Part shown: positions 1 to 8,269 of the stretch, in pieces
How the letters are laid out: each line of letters starts with the position of its first letter
Position numbering within the stretch: position 1 is the first letter of the stretch
Notes under the pieces: generated by a model
Database searches by the model: none
What the model was told of the DNA's origin: nothing
Seen by the model: the letters and a program-made list of their open reading frames with translations, nothing else
Translations under genes and position numbers: made by a program
From: Streptomyces macrolidinus
GTDB lineage: Bacteria; Actinomycetota; Actinomycetes; Streptomycetales; Streptomycetaceae
DNA: 64,000 bases
Assembly (NCBI RefSeq): GCF_023887685.1
Contig: NZ_JAMWMR010000003.1
Coordinates: 248,001 to 312,000, forward strand
Direction: 5' to 3'

Positions 1-681
1 ATCGAAGCCGACGGAGATGGCCGTGGCCCGGGTGCCCGCGGGAAGGTGCACCTCGACCGGTGTGCTGGTGTCGGTGTTGGTGCCGTTCCCCAACTGTCCC
101 CAGAAGTTCGCCCCCCAGGCGAAGACGCGGCCGTCGGAGGTCAACGCCATACTGTGCACTTCGCCGCCCGCGACCGCGGTGGCCCGGACGCCTGCGGGAA
201 GGTGCACCTCGACCGGCGTGCTGCGGTCGACGGTGGTGCCGTCCCCCAACTGCCCGTGGTTGTTGAATCCCCAGGCGAGGACGCGGCCGTCGGAGGTCAC
301 CGCCAGACTGTGGAAGTCACCGGCGGCGATGTCGGTGAGCTGCGTACCGGCGGGAAGGTGCACGTCGACGGGCGTGGTGGTGGCGGTGGTGGTGCCGTCC
401 CCCAACTCGCCGTAGACGTTCCACCCCGTGGCCAGAGCGACGTCGGCCGGCGGGGACTGCTGCGCGCTTGCGGACGGGGCGGCCAGCCCGGTCAGGCAGA
501 GCGCCGCGACCAGCGTGGCCACCATCGTCGTCAGTGCGCCGCGCGCACGGCCTCCCGGCCGCGTGCGCGGTGTGCGCGGGACGTCAGACGTACCCGGTGT
601 GCTTGCGGTACCCGGTGCGCTGGATGTTCTCGGAGTTCTCGATGTTCTCGGAGTTCTCAGGGAATCGAAAGTGAATCTCAC
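1..681 (-). CDS. Secreted RCC1-repeat protein (3' part beyond window)
   Basis: The reading frame stays open from a GTG at 681 to the left edge (227 codons). The mature part carries RCC1 beta-propeller blades: the block W-G-x-N-x-x-G-Q-L-G-(D/N)-G-T recurs about every 50 residues, each followed by T-P-V-(E/D)-V-H-L-P-A-G. A hydrophobic signal segment (VATLVAALCLTGLAAPSASA) precedes it. The GTG at 681 has an AGGAGAGGGG ribosome site, but this start gives an unusually long leader of about 50 residues before the signal, rich in R, T, P and S. An ATG at about 523 would give a normal signal peptide. RCC1 proteins in Streptomyces are extracellular and their ligands are unknown. The C-terminus is cut by the window. 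Confidence 0.85.
   Translation of the reverse strand, partial: MRFTFDSLRTPRTSRTPRTSSAPGTASTPGTSDVPRTPRTRPGGRARGALTTMVATLVAALCLTGLAAPSASAQQSPPADVALATGWNVYGELGDGTTTATTTPVDVHLPAGTQLTDIAAGDFHSLAVTSDGRVLAWGFNNHGQLGDGTTVDRSTPVEVHLPAGVRATAVAGGEVHSMALTSDGRVFAWGANFWGQLGNGTNTDTSTPVEVHLPAGTRATAISVGFD
623..658. repeat. Two perfect 18-bp tandem repeats in the RCC1 leader
   Basis: GATGTTCTCGGAGTTCTC occurs twice head to tail. It lies in the leader of the RCC1 gene and adds R-T-P-R-T-S copies in frame. Being a multiple of three, it would alter length but not frame. Confidence 0.8.
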
Positions 682-795
682 GCCCCTCTCCTACCGACCC
701 CGCGCACAACCCCTGGGCCGACACCCCGGACCACCAGCCGAAACCCCCCGGCCGGCGCTACCCCGCGCCGCCGCTCGAGGAGTTGGCGCGGCCGG

Positions 796-968
796 TCAGC
801 GGGCGTGCGCGCAGAGCTCGTCCACCCTGCTCCCCGATGGCATCGACTCCTTCTCCTTCTCGGTGAGTTCGCGGCCCGCGAGAGCGCACACGCGGCCGGT
901 CCAGTCCTCCGGGGCGAGGGAGATCAGCCGGGCGTCGCCGCTGTCGACGTAGGCGAGTCGTCCACCGG
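796..968 (-). pseudogene. 3' remnant of a WD40-repeat protein
   Basis: The minus-strand frame reads GGRLAYVD, then LAPEDWTGRVCALAGREL and TEKE, before stopping at 796. This is the characteristic C-terminal end of actinobacterial WD40 proteins of the nSTAND type, where the last blade is followed by W-x-x-R-x-C-x-(L/I)-A-G-R-x-L-T. Upstream of about 968 the frame no longer resembles a WD40 blade and no promoter or ribosome site is evident. I read it as the tail of a deleted gene. Apart from this remnant, nothing is recognisable in the 484-bp gap 682-1165. Confidence 0.6.
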
Positions 969-1165
969 TTATCAACACACCGCCCCAAGGAGAAGAAGGA
1001 GCACTGCCACAAGCACCACCACAACCGGGATGACTGCCACGGCCATCCAACCCCCGAACCTTCTTGCGGTCGTCGGTCGTCTCTTACCCCGATGCACTAC
1101 CCTGCGGCGCCGATCAACGGCCGCCGTACGGCCGTCACATGAAGCACGAAGGAAGGCACGGGGGA

Positions 1166-1975
1166 ATGGCGATCGACTGGGACCGGCGCACCTGCGCACG
1201 CAAGGGCCATGTGACCTACGCACCGGACGACCCTCGGTTGCGCATCCGCCTGCACGCCACGACCGCCCTCGGGGAGGTGTGGCGCTGCCTGCGCTGCGGC
1301 GACTTCGCGCTCGGCGAGCCGCACGGCGCGGGACCGGCGGAGGACGCGCCGCTGGTACCGCGCGGCAAGGTGCTGCGTGACCTGTTCGTCCTGCGCTTCC
1401 TGGCGATCGAGCGGGCGTTGCGCGGGGTGTTCATCGTGCTGGTCGCGGTGGCGGTGTGGAAGTTCAGCAACAGCCAGGACGCGGTACGCCGCCTGTTCAA
1501 CGAGTACCTGGACGTCCTCCGCCCCGTCTTCCGGCACTTCCACTACGACCTCGACCATTCACCGGTGGTCGGCACCATCCAGAAGACCTTCGGGTACAAG
1601 CACTCCACCCTGCTGCTGGTGGCCACCCTGCTGCTGGCGTACGCGCTGATCGAGATCATCGAGGCGGTGGGCCTCTGGTACGCCAAGCGCTGGGCGGAGT
1701 ACCTGACGGTGGTCGCCACGGCCGCGTTCCTCCCGCTGGAGATCTACGAACTCAGCGAGCACGTCAGCGCCGTGAAGATCACCACGCTGACGCTCAACAT
1801 CATCGCGGTCCTCTATATCGCCCTCACCAAGCGGCTGTTCGGCCTGCGCGGCGGGCGCAAGGCGTTCGAGGAGGAGCGGCACAGCGAGTCGCTGCTGGAG
1901 GTGGAGGAGTCGGCCGGGGTACTGGTCCGAGAGCAACCTGCCCGGTCCGCTTCAGGAGCACGAAGGAGCCCGTGA
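1166..1975 (+). CDS. DUF2127 family membrane protein
   Basis: A protein of 269 residues. The N-terminal 60 residues contain a C/H pair and a CLRC pair that could bind zinc. Four hydrophobic segments follow (near FIVLVAVAVW, TLLLVATLLLAYALIEI, LTVVATAAFLPLEIYEL and TLTLNIIAVLYIAL), as in DUF2127 integral membrane proteins. The function of the family is unknown. I chose ATG 1166 because AAGGAAGG and GGGGGA precede it; an in-frame ATG at 1139 is an alternative. Its stop overlaps the GTG of the next gene (GTGA), so the two are probably translationally coupled. Confidence 0.75.
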   Translation: MAIDWDRRTCARKGHVTYAPDDPRLRIRLHATTALGEVWRCLRCGDFALGEPHGAGPAEDAPLVPRGKVLRDLFVLRFLAIERALRGVFIVLVAVAVWKFSNSQDAVRRLFNEYLDVLRPVFRHFHYDLDHSPVVGTIQKTFGYKHSTLLLVATLLLAYALIEIIEAVGLWYAKRWAEYLTVVATAAFLPLEIYELSEHVSAVKITTLTLNIIAVLYIALTKRLFGLRGGRKAFEEERHSESLLEVEESAGVLVREQPARSASGARRSP

Positions 1976-2343
1976 TCCCCGCCATGCGCAAGCCCCGACC
2001 GCCGTCCGGCAAACACGTGCTCAACGTCCGCAAGCCCTACTTCGACCTGATCGCGACCGGTACCAAGACGATCGAGATCCGCGTCGGCTACCCCAAGATC
2101 CGCCACATGGCAGCCGGAGACAGCCTGCGCTTCGTCTCCGGCACGGACTCCCTGCACACCTGCATCACCGAGATCAAGGAGTACGGCTCCTTCGAGGAGA
2201 TGCTGGCTGCGGAGGACAACGTGGCGATCGGTGAACCTGGCCTGAGCCGCGGGGAGTTGCTGACAGTGTGCCGCGACATCTACCCACCGGAGAAGGAGGC
2301 GCTCGGCGTCTTCGCCATTCATGTGGCTCTGCTGCCGCGGTAA
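1972..2343 (+). CDS. ASCH-domain protein
   Basis: A small protein of about 123 residues resembling the ASCH/PUA-like fold: an N-terminal L-N-V-R-K-P-Y-F-D-L-I-x-x-G-x-K-x-x-E-I-R segment, then a beta-rich core and a C-terminal AIHVALL strand. ASCH domains are small RNA- or nucleotide-binding modules, and no specific substrate can be named here. GTG 1972 sits in a GTGA overlap with the upstream stop and has AAGGAG just before it; ATG 1984 is a weaker alternative. The 3' end overlaps the convergent gene ending at 2319 by 25 bp. Confidence 0.7.
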   Translation: MIPAMRKPRPPSGKHVLNVRKPYFDLIATGTKTIEIRVGYPKIRHMAAGDSLRFVSGTDSLHTCITEIKEYGSFEEMLAAEDNVAIGEPGLSRGELLTVCRDIYPPEKEALGVFAIHVALLPR

Positions 2344-3461
2344 CGGGGTGCTTCTCCGACGAGGCGAGGCATGGCCACGCTCTCGCGAATCACCTCGTCA
2401 CTGAGCCGGAGGGCTCGGAGCAGGCGGGCGGACTGCGGCGCGGGCAGGTGGCCGCTCCGCAGTGCGCAGGTGCGGAGGAGGTCGCGGGCGGCCTGAGCTT
2501 CCTTGGGCTCCAACAGGTCGGTGACGCGGGGGTCGGCCAGGCACTCGCGGGCGGCGTAGCCGTCGGTCGCGGTGATGGTGCGGCGGTGGAGTTCTTGGGC
2601 GATGCGATGTGCCGCGGTGCCGTCCGGCTGGTCGAGGAGATCCAGGATGGTCAGGCCGAGGCGGATGTCGAAGACGGTCGTGCCAGGGGTGGTCCGGCGT
2701 TGGACGTAGGTGTCCACCAGTTCGGAGAGCAGGTCGTCGGCGGGCTGATGGATGATCCGACGGCACATCACCGCCAGGCAGGAGGTGACGGCGTTCTCCC
2801 AGGGCTCGCCGGGTGTCGTCCGGGCCACGAGGTCTGCCGCGTGGGCCGGGTCACGGCCGAGCGCGGCGACTACGGCGACCTGTCGGCCGTCGAGCATCCG
2901 TTGCCCGATGCCGTTGTGCTTCTCGATGTGGGCCAAGGCGTCGTTCCAGCGGCCCGCGGTGGTCAGGGTGCGGGTGCCGTCGGCCAGGATCACCCGCCAC
3001 AGCCACGCGCGCACCTCGTGACGGTCGGCGTCGCTGATGGTCAGGTCCGCGGGTATCCGGATGCCCTCGAACCGGGCGTCGGTGCTGTCGCTGATGGCGT
3101 GGTAGAGCGCGAGGAGACGGTGCCGACCGTCGTCGGTGTTGCCCGCGCGAATCTGAAGGCGGGCAAGGTTGACCACGGGTTCGAGTGCCCGGATCGCGGC
3201 CATGCCAGGGAGGGGCGTGGCGTGAAGGTAGGCGGCGGCGTGTTGGTGGCACCACTCCCGCGCGAGGTCGGGGAGGCCGAGGTCGGAGGCGATGAGCGCA
3301 GCCTGGTTGTAGACCGCGGATGCCAGGCCCTGGTCCGCTGTGGCCGCTGCGGTGTCGGAGAGTTCGGCCAAGGCATGGACGCGTCGCGCGAGGGGCAGGC
3401 AGGTGGGCCGGAAGCGGGAAACGAGGGGGAAGCGCTGGGCTGCGGGGCCATGCGGGTCCAT
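2319..3461 (-). CDS. Helical-repeat protein of unknown function, linked to the FxLD locus
   Basis: A 380-residue, alanine- and leucine-rich protein predicted to be all alpha-helical with TPR-like pairs (for example A-x-x-N-x-A-A-L-I-A-S-D-L-G-L-P-D-L-A near residue 60). It resembles a common uncharacterised Streptomyces family often found beside regulators or peptide-modification genes; I know of no assigned function. Start ATG 3461 has a clear GGGGAG six bases upstream. It lies about 70 bp downstream of the FxLD methyltransferase on the same strand, so the two probably form one transcript. Confidence 0.6.
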   Translation of the reverse strand: MDPHGPAAQRFPLVSRFRPTCLPLARRVHALAELSDTAAATADQGLASAVYNQAALIASDLGLPDLAREWCHQHAAAYLHATPLPGMAAIRALEPVVNLARLQIRAGNTDDGRHRLLALYHAISDSTDARFEGIRIPADLTISDADRHEVRAWLWRVILADGTRTLTTAGRWNDALAHIEKHNGIGQRMLDGRQVAVVAALGRDPAHAADLVARTTPGEPWENAVTSCLAVMCRRIIHQPADDLLSELVDTYVQRRTTPGTTVFDIRLGLTILDLLDQPDGTAAHRIAQELHRRTITATDGYAARECLADPRVTDLLEPKEAQAARDLLRTCALRSGHLPAPQSARLLRALRLSDEVIRESVAMPRLVGEAPRYRGSRAT

Positions 3462-3529
3462 GAGATCTCCCCAGAGGTGAACGGCGTGGGGCGCCCGCGG
3501 TCGGGCGACGGGCACCCCACGGTCATGGG

Positions 3530-4843
3530 CTACTGCCAGGTGACGCGGACGCGGTTCATCGGTGTGTCGAGGAGGAACACTCCGGGTCGCTTCTCGACCG
3601 CGGGTGCATCGGACGGAAGGATCTCGAACGTTGCCTCACGGCCGCGGAAGTCGCGGTCCCAAGTGCGGATGGCGTCGGCGACCTTCGCGGCCAGTTCCTC
3701 GCTGCCGGGGCCGTGGCCGATGACGCCGAACTCCCAGAGCCTGCCCCCCTCGGGGGTCTTCTCGTCCAGTAGACGCCGGGTGAGGTAGGTGACCGCGCCC
3801 TTGTCCACGGCGGCCGTGGACGACGGGTACGGGTCCTCGGTGAGCACCGTGCCCTTGGCGGTCTGCGGGAACAGCATCCGGATCAGTCCGGAGGGCAGGG
3901 AGCAGGAGACGAACAGCTCCATCCACTCCGGGCTCTCCATGGCGCGGACCTTCATGCCGGTCCATTCCTCGGTCCGCGGCTGATCCAGGACACCGGTGAG
4001 GGCGTCGGTGTCGATGTACTGCCCGGCCGGAGCCTGGAGCCGTACGGTGCCGTCCGCGCTGAGCGGGACGACGCGCCGGTCGTCGTCGGCGATGCCACGC
4101 CGCAGCGGCATGAACGTGTTCATCACGCTGCCGGACGACGTCCACCGGCCGTCGCGCTGCTCGTAGACGACGGAACGCGAGACGCTGCCCTTGAGCCGCT
4201 GGGGGGTGACGAGTCGGCCGCCGGGGGCGAGTTGTTCGAGCCAGGCGTGCGGGATGCCGTGCGCGCCGACGGTGGCGATGATCCGGTCGTACGGCGCACC
4301 CTCGCCGTGGCCGAGGGCTCCGTCACGGGTGAGCGCCTCGACATTGGTGACGCCGGCGGCGGCGAGGTGGGCGCGGGCGCCCTCGGCCAGGTCGTCATCG
4401 ACGTCGATGGTCGTGACGTGCCCGTCGGGGCCGACGAGGTGAGCGATCAGGGCGGCGTTGTATCCGGTACCGGCGCCGAGTTCGAGGATGCGCTCGCCGG
4501 GCTGGGCCTGGAGCTGTTCCAGCATGAGGGCGACGACGCCGGGTTGGGAGGCGCAGGAGATCGACGTGCCGTCGGTGTCGTACTTGATGTGCACCGGTGC
4601 GTCCGCGTAGGCGTCTTCGAGCGGCGCGTCGGGGACGAACAGATGCCGGGGCACCGTGCGCAGAGCGGTCTCGACGGCGGTGGTGCGGGCGTGGCCGTTG
4701 GCCCGGATCTGGTCTACAAGGGCGTTGCGGAGCCGTTCGGCGTCGGTCTCGTACGTCGTGTGCATGTCGGTGATCACCGCGCTGACGCTATCGATCCCGG
4801 AGCTGGCTGCGGCCGTTGACGCGGTGTTGCCACTCGATCCCAT
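3530..4843 (-). CDS. FxLD-system protein-L-isoaspartate-type methyltransferase (5'-truncated locus)
   Basis: A 437-residue protein. Residues 30-230 follow the PIMT fold: V-P-R-H-L-F-V-P near 65, Y-D-T-D-G-T-S-I-S-C-A-S-Q-P near 88-101 (active-site loop), and the AdoMet motif ILELGAGTGYNAA at 119-130. The long C-terminal extension is typical of the methyltransferases of FxLD lanthipeptide clusters, which methylate modified precursor peptides. ATG 4843 has an AGAGG box. The frame is nevertheless open upstream for 108 residues that match the C-terminal half of a thiopeptide-type (SpaB_C-like) domain, and some FxLD enzymes are natural fusions of these two domains. The gene may therefore be the surviving C-terminal half of a larger protein. 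No FxLD precursor, LanB or LanC is present in the window, so activity on a native substrate is doubtful. Confidence 0.75.
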   Translation of the reverse strand: MGSSGNTASTAAASSGIDSVSAVITDMHTTYETDAERLRNALVDQIRANGHARTTAVETALRTVPRHLFVPDAPLEDAYADAPVHIKYDTDGTSISCASQPGVVALMLEQLQAQPGERILELGAGTGYNAALIAHLVGPDGHVTTIDVDDDLAEGARAHLAAAGVTNVEALTRDGALGHGEGAPYDRIIATVGAHGIPHAWLEQLAPGGRLVTPQRLKGSVSRSVVYEQRDGRWTSSGSVMNTFMPLRRGIADDDRRVVPLSADGTVRLQAPAGQYIDTDALTGVLDQPRTEEWTGMKVRAMESPEWMELFVSCSLPSGLIRMLFPQTAKGTVLTEDPYPSSTAAVDKGAVTYLTRRLLDEKTPEGGRLWEFGVIGHGPGSEELAAKVADAIRTWDRDFRGREATFEILPSDAPAVEKRPGVFLLDTPMNRVRVTWQ

Positions 4844-5167
4844 GACTACCTCTCGTGCGATGTGAGACAGGGTGCGCTGGTCCGCGGAAGGCAGACCGGC
4901 GCGGTTGGCGTGGAAGATGACGTGGTGGGCGATGACGGCGCGCAGACCACGGGTCAGCTCGCCCTGGGCGGTGAGGTGAGCGAGGGCGGTGCCCGCCCGC
5001 TCGAAGGCGGCGATCCATTCCGCGTGGCCGTCGAGCGGCCCGCCGACGCGGCAGAGGCTGCGGGCTTCGGTGGACATCAACGTTCGCATCGCCGACAGCA
5101 GGGTGGGGGGCGGTTCCAGGGCCGGGGCGTCGGTGGTGGGTCGCAGCGCGGCGACCTTGCTCCGGGC
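4844..5167 (-). pseudogene. Remnant of thiopeptide-type (SpaB_C-like) dehydratase domain
   Basis: In frame with, and directly upstream of, the methyltransferase. The segment with W-I-A-A-F-E-R-A-G, then L-T-R-G-L-R-A-V-I-A-H-H-V-I-F-H and N-R-A-G-L matches the C-terminal helices of the thiopeptide-type bacteriocin biosynthesis domain. The match stops abruptly at about 5167. There the plus strand begins to read a Clp-N-like protein that is also missing its 5' end. The N-terminal part of this domain is absent from the window. Confidence 0.65.
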
Positions 5168-5788
5168 GTCGGCGCGCAGGTGCTCGCCGAGCGGATCCGT
5201 CCGATCGGCAAGGTCCGGGCCGCGGTGCTGACGGCGCTGGAGGGATCGCAGGACGGCGCGGCGGGTCCCTGGCCGACCGGCACACCCGCCACCGAGGAGA
5301 CCGTGGCCACGGCCGGCGCGCTGGCCGGTGGCGCACCGGTCGGCAGCCATCACCTGCTGGAGGCGATGCTGCGGACGGAGAACAGCATGGCGGCCAGGGT
5401 GCTGCGCGAACTCGGGGTCGACCCGGACGCGGTCGCCGCCAAGATCGACGAACTGGATCCGGAGGCGACCGCCGACGCCAACCCGGAGGAAGCCGCCGCG
5501 CGCAAGATGGACCTTCGGCTGGTCGACGACGAGGTGCACCTGATCCTCCGGGACCCGGCCACGGTCGCGCTCGCCAAGAAGGTCACCGAGTTGTCCGACG
5601 GCCCGATCCAGGGCGTCGGCCCGGTCGCGGGCATGTTCGTCCCGCTCTGGCAGTCGACCAACCAACTGCTGTCCCAGGTACGGGACATGCTCGAACCCGA
5701 GCCCGAACCCGAAGAAGAGGACGAGTCCACCGCTCACAAGCTGACCAAGGCCGTGCGCACGGCCCTCGTACCCCGGCTCCGCCGCTGA
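5168..5788 (+). pseudogene. 5'-truncated Clp-N-repeat protein
   Basis: About 205 codons remain. They contain one recognisable Clp N-terminal repeat (P-V-G-S-H-H-L-L-E-A-M-L-R then A-A-R-V-L-R-E-L-G-V-D) and an acidic C-terminal tail (EPEPEPEEEDE). Related Streptomyces proteins carry a further N-terminal repeat, which is missing. The frame loses similarity at the same point where the FxLD remnant on the other strand ends. GTG 5180 could serve as a start but has no convincing ribosome site. The fragment may still be expressed; I consider it a remnant. Confidence 0.55.
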
Positions 5789-5877
5789 ACCAGCCGATCA
5801 GCGGGCCGGTGTCGCTCGCGTCGGCTCCCCGCCGACAGCCGCCCGCGCGCACCGCAGGAGGAGAGGGCCGGTCCTGG

Positions 5878-6771
5878 TCAGGCCCCGGCGACCGCCTCGT
5901 CCAGACGTGTCCTCTCCTCCTCGGTCAGTGCGAGGTCCGCCGCCCTCGCCGAGTCGAGGATCGTCTCCGGGCGGCTCGCGCCCGGGATCGGGATCACTGT
6001 CGGTGACTGCGCCAACAGCCAGGCCAGGCAGAGCTGTTGGGGACTGATGCCCCGGTCCTGGGCGATCTCGTGGAACGCGCCGAAGCGCACCTCGCCGCGC
6101 AGCCTCGACGGACCGTCCAGCGAGCTGCGGGAGATACCGCCGAGCGGGCTCCACGGCAGGAACGCCAGGCCCAGTTCGGCGCACAGCCGCAGCTCGGGCT
6201 CGGCGGTGCGGACCGCGGGGGAGTACTGGTTCTGCACCGAGACCAGGCGGTCGCCCAGGATCTCCCGGGCCTGACGGATCTGCGCGGTGTCCGTGTTGGA
6301 CAGGCCCGCGAGGCGGATCACGCCCTCGTCCAGCAGTTCGCGCAGCGCGCCGACGGACTCCTCGAACGGCACCTCGGGATCCGGCTTGTGCACCTGGTAG
6401 AGGCCGATCGCCTCGACGCCCAGCCGCTTCAGCGAGGCCTTCGCCGCCGCCTTGAGATGGGCCGGGGAGCCGGTGATGGTCCACGTGCCGTCCGCCGGTC
6501 GGCCCCGGCCGCCCTTCGTCGTCACGAGCACATCGGAGGTGTCGCCGCCGTAGGTCGCCAGCGCCTTGGCCACCAGGTGTTCGTTGTGGCCGGGTGCGTC
6601 GCCGGGCAGGTGGTAGGAGTCCGCGGTGTCCAGCAGTGTCACGCCCGCGTCCAGCGCGGCGTGCACCGTGGCCAGGGCGCGCCGCTCGTCGGGGCGGCCC
6701 TCGATGGACAGCGGCATCGCGCCCAGCCCGATCGCGCTCACGCGCAGGTCGCCAAGTGTGCGGTGGCGCAT
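5878..6771 (-). CDS. Aldo/keto reductase
   Basis: A 297-residue (beta/alpha)8 NADPH-dependent oxidoreductase. Family marks: G-L-G-A-M near residue 15, L-L-D-T-A-D-S-Y near 48 (catalytic Asp and Tyr), the Lys of V-T-T-K-G near 85, the His of Y-Q-V-H-K, and the cofactor loop I-P-I-P-G-A-S-R-P-E near 260. Substrate unknown. ATG 6771 is preceded by GAGAGGA. It is divergent from the Lrp-type regulator across 128 bp, which suggests local control by that regulator. Confidence 0.9.
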   Translation of the reverse strand: MRHRTLGDLRVSAIGLGAMPLSIEGRPDERRALATVHAALDAGVTLLDTADSYHLPGDAPGHNEHLVAKALATYGGDTSDVLVTTKGGRGRPADGTWTITGSPAHLKAAAKASLKRLGVEAIGLYQVHKPDPEVPFEESVGALRELLDEGVIRLAGLSNTDTAQIRQAREILGDRLVSVQNQYSPAVRTAEPELRLCAELGLAFLPWSPLGGISRSSLDGPSRLRGEVRFGAFHEIAQDRGISPQQLCLAWLLAQSPTVIPIPGASRPETILDSARAADLALTEEERTRLDEAVAGA

Positions 6772-6899
6772 GGTCAGATGTCCTCTCCCGGCGTTTCGGC
6801 CGCGGTCCTCGACAGCCGATGCCGGTCGTACGAGGCGAGCGGGCGATGGCTGTTGATCGCAATTCTCCTGGCGTATCGGCCAGGGCTGAAGGGGAAGAC

Positions 6900-7421
6900 A
6901 TGGGCGTTCCGGCCGCGGCACCGAAAGAACCACGGCATCTGCGCGCTGCCGCCGACGAAACATCGGTGGCCTTCGACGCGTTGGACCGGCAGATCCTCCA
7001 ACTCCTCCAGACCGAGGGCCGGATCAAGCTGAGCGAGCTGGGGCGCCGGGTGCGGCTCAGTCCGGCGGCGGTGACCGAGCGGGTACGGCGGCTGGAGGCC
7101 GCGGGTGTGATCACCGGGTACGGGGCGCAGGTCACCCCGGCCCGGCTCGGCTATGGCATCCAGGCCTTCATCCGGGTCAACCCGCACGGCGGCTACACGC
7201 TCAAGCATCCCCGCACTCTGGAGCTGCTGGAGCGTCCCGAGATCATCGAGGTCCACCACGTGGTCGGCGAGGACTGCTGGATTCTCAAGGTCGCCGTCAC
7301 CGACACCGGCCACCTGGAGGACGTCCTGGAGCAGACCTCGGCGCTCGGCCGTACGACCACGTCGATCGTGCTGTCCTCCCCGGTGCCCCGTAAGCCGCTG
7401 CTCCCGCCGGCCTTGCCTTGA
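6900..7421 (+). CDS. Lrp/AsnC family transcriptional regulator
   Basis: A 173-residue protein: an N-terminal winged helix (L-D-R-Q-I-L-Q-L-L-Q, K-L-S-E-L-G-R-R-V, L-S-P-A-A-V-T-E-R-V-R-R-L-E) followed by the RAM ligand-binding domain with V-V-G-E-D-C-W-I-L-K-V. Proteins of this family sense amino acids and bind as octamers. ATG 6900 follows GAAGGGGAA. It is divergently paired with the aldo/keto reductase. About 25 residues precede the helix-turn-helix, slightly more than usual. Confidence 0.9.
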   Translation: MGVPAAAPKEPRHLRAAADETSVAFDALDRQILQLLQTEGRIKLSELGRRVRLSPAAVTERVRRLEAAGVITGYGAQVTPARLGYGIQAFIRVNPHGGYTLKHPRTLELLERPEIIEVHHVVGEDCWILKVAVTDTGHLEDVLEQTSALGRTTTSIVLSSPVPRKPLLPPALP

Positions 7422-7433
7422 CGCCGACGTCAA
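7418..7433. promoter_or_regulatory. Candidate MerR operator (TTGACG-CCGA-CGTCAA)
   Basis: A perfect inverted repeat with 6-bp arms and a 4-bp centre, 18 bp upstream of the MerR start. Its left arm also resembles a -35 box. MerR proteins typically bind dyads within their promoters, so this is a likely autoregulatory site. It overlaps the end of the Lrp gene. Confidence 0.5.
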
Positions 7434-7450
7434 CGCCTACGGTCGTACCC

Positions 7451-7879
7451 ATGCGAATCGGCGAGCTGGCCGCGCGGGCCGGGACCACGACCCGGGCGCT
7501 GCGGTACTACGAGTCACGGGGGCTGCTGCCCGCGCGGCGGGACGCCCAAGGGCACCGCACGTACGACGAGCGGGACCTGAAGCTGCTGCGGCAGATCCGT
7601 ACGCTGCGCGACTTCGGGTTCGACCTGGAGGAGACGCGGCCCTTCGTGGAGTGTCTGCGGGCCGGGCATCCGCAGGGTGACTCGTGCCCGGCCTCGCTCG
7701 TGGTCTACCGGCGCAAGCTGGACGAACTCGACGCGCTCATCGGCGAGTTGCAGGCCGTACGGGAGCAGGTCGGGGCTCAGTTGGCGCGCGCCGAGAGCGC
7801 GCGGGACGAGCTGGCCGCCGAGGCGCTGGTTCCGGGTGGTCCGGAACCCGTGTGCGAGCTGGGAGGGCATGAGCGGTGA
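7451..7879 (+). CDS. MerR family regulator of the thioredoxin gene
   Basis: A 142-residue protein with an N-terminal MerR winged helix (R-I-G-E-L-A-A-R-A-G, T-T-R-A-L-R-Y-Y-E-S-R-G-L-L), a long dimerisation helix and a C-terminal tail with few cysteines, so the effector is not an obvious metal. The ATG at 7451 has almost no leader if transcription starts near it. The stop overlaps the GTG of the thioredoxin gene (GTGA), which gives a two-gene operon with probable coupled translation. Confidence 0.9.
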   Translation: MRIGELAARAGTTTRALRYYESRGLLPARRDAQGHRTYDERDLKLLRQIRTLRDFGFDLEETRPFVECLRAGHPQGDSCPASLVVYRRKLDELDALIGELQAVREQVGAQLARAESARDELAAEALVPGGPEPVCELGGHER

Positions 7880-8211
7880 TCAAGCAGATCGCTGGTGTGG
7901 GCGATGTGACGGACGAGGACTTCGAGGCGGAGGTGCTGCGGGCGGAGCTGCCCGTGCTGGTGCAGTTCACGGCGGAGTGGTGCGGGCCGTGTCGGCAGTT
8001 GGCCCCGGTACTGGGTGAGATCGCCGCGGAGGAGGGCGGTCGACTGAAGATCGTGCAGTTGGATGTGGACCGGAATCCGAAGACCACGATCGAGTACGGC
8101 GTACTGGGCACGCCCACCCTCATGGTGTTCCGCGACGGTGAGCCCGTGCGGTCGATGGTGGGCGCCCGGCCCAAGCGGCGTCTGCTGGAGGGGCTCGCCG
8201 ACGTGCTCTGA
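7876..8211 (+). CDS. trxA: Thioredoxin
   Basis: A 111-residue cytosolic thioredoxin with the active site WCGPC (Cys36 and Cys39), the cis-proline in L-G-T-P-T-L, and the conserved D-V-D-R-N-P segment. It reduces protein disulfides using electrons from thioredoxin reductase. It is co-transcribed with the MerR gene through a GTGA overlap and is followed by a strong terminator. It is one of several thioredoxins expected in the genome, so the gene number suffix is unknown. Confidence 0.93.
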   Translation: MIKQIAGVGDVTDEDFEAEVLRAELPVLVQFTAEWCGPCRQLAPVLGEIAAEEGGRLKIVQLDVDRNPKTTIEYGVLGTPTLMVFRDGEPVRSMVGARPKRRLLEGLADVL

Positions 8212-8232
8212 GACGACGCGAGCAGTACACGA

Positions 8233-8269
8233 GAAATCCCCCGAGCAATTGCGCTCGGGGGATTTCTTT
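8233..8269 (+). terminator. Rho-independent terminator after trxA
   Basis: A perfect 14-bp stem (GAAATCCCCCGAGC and its complement) with a 6-base loop, ending in a short T run. Confidence 0.9.

Noticed and set aside
4862..5167. An upstream plus-strand start for the Clp-N fragment at 4862
   Set aside because: The first 100 codons of that frame are antisense to the thiopeptide-domain remnant and look nothing like a Clp-N repeat.
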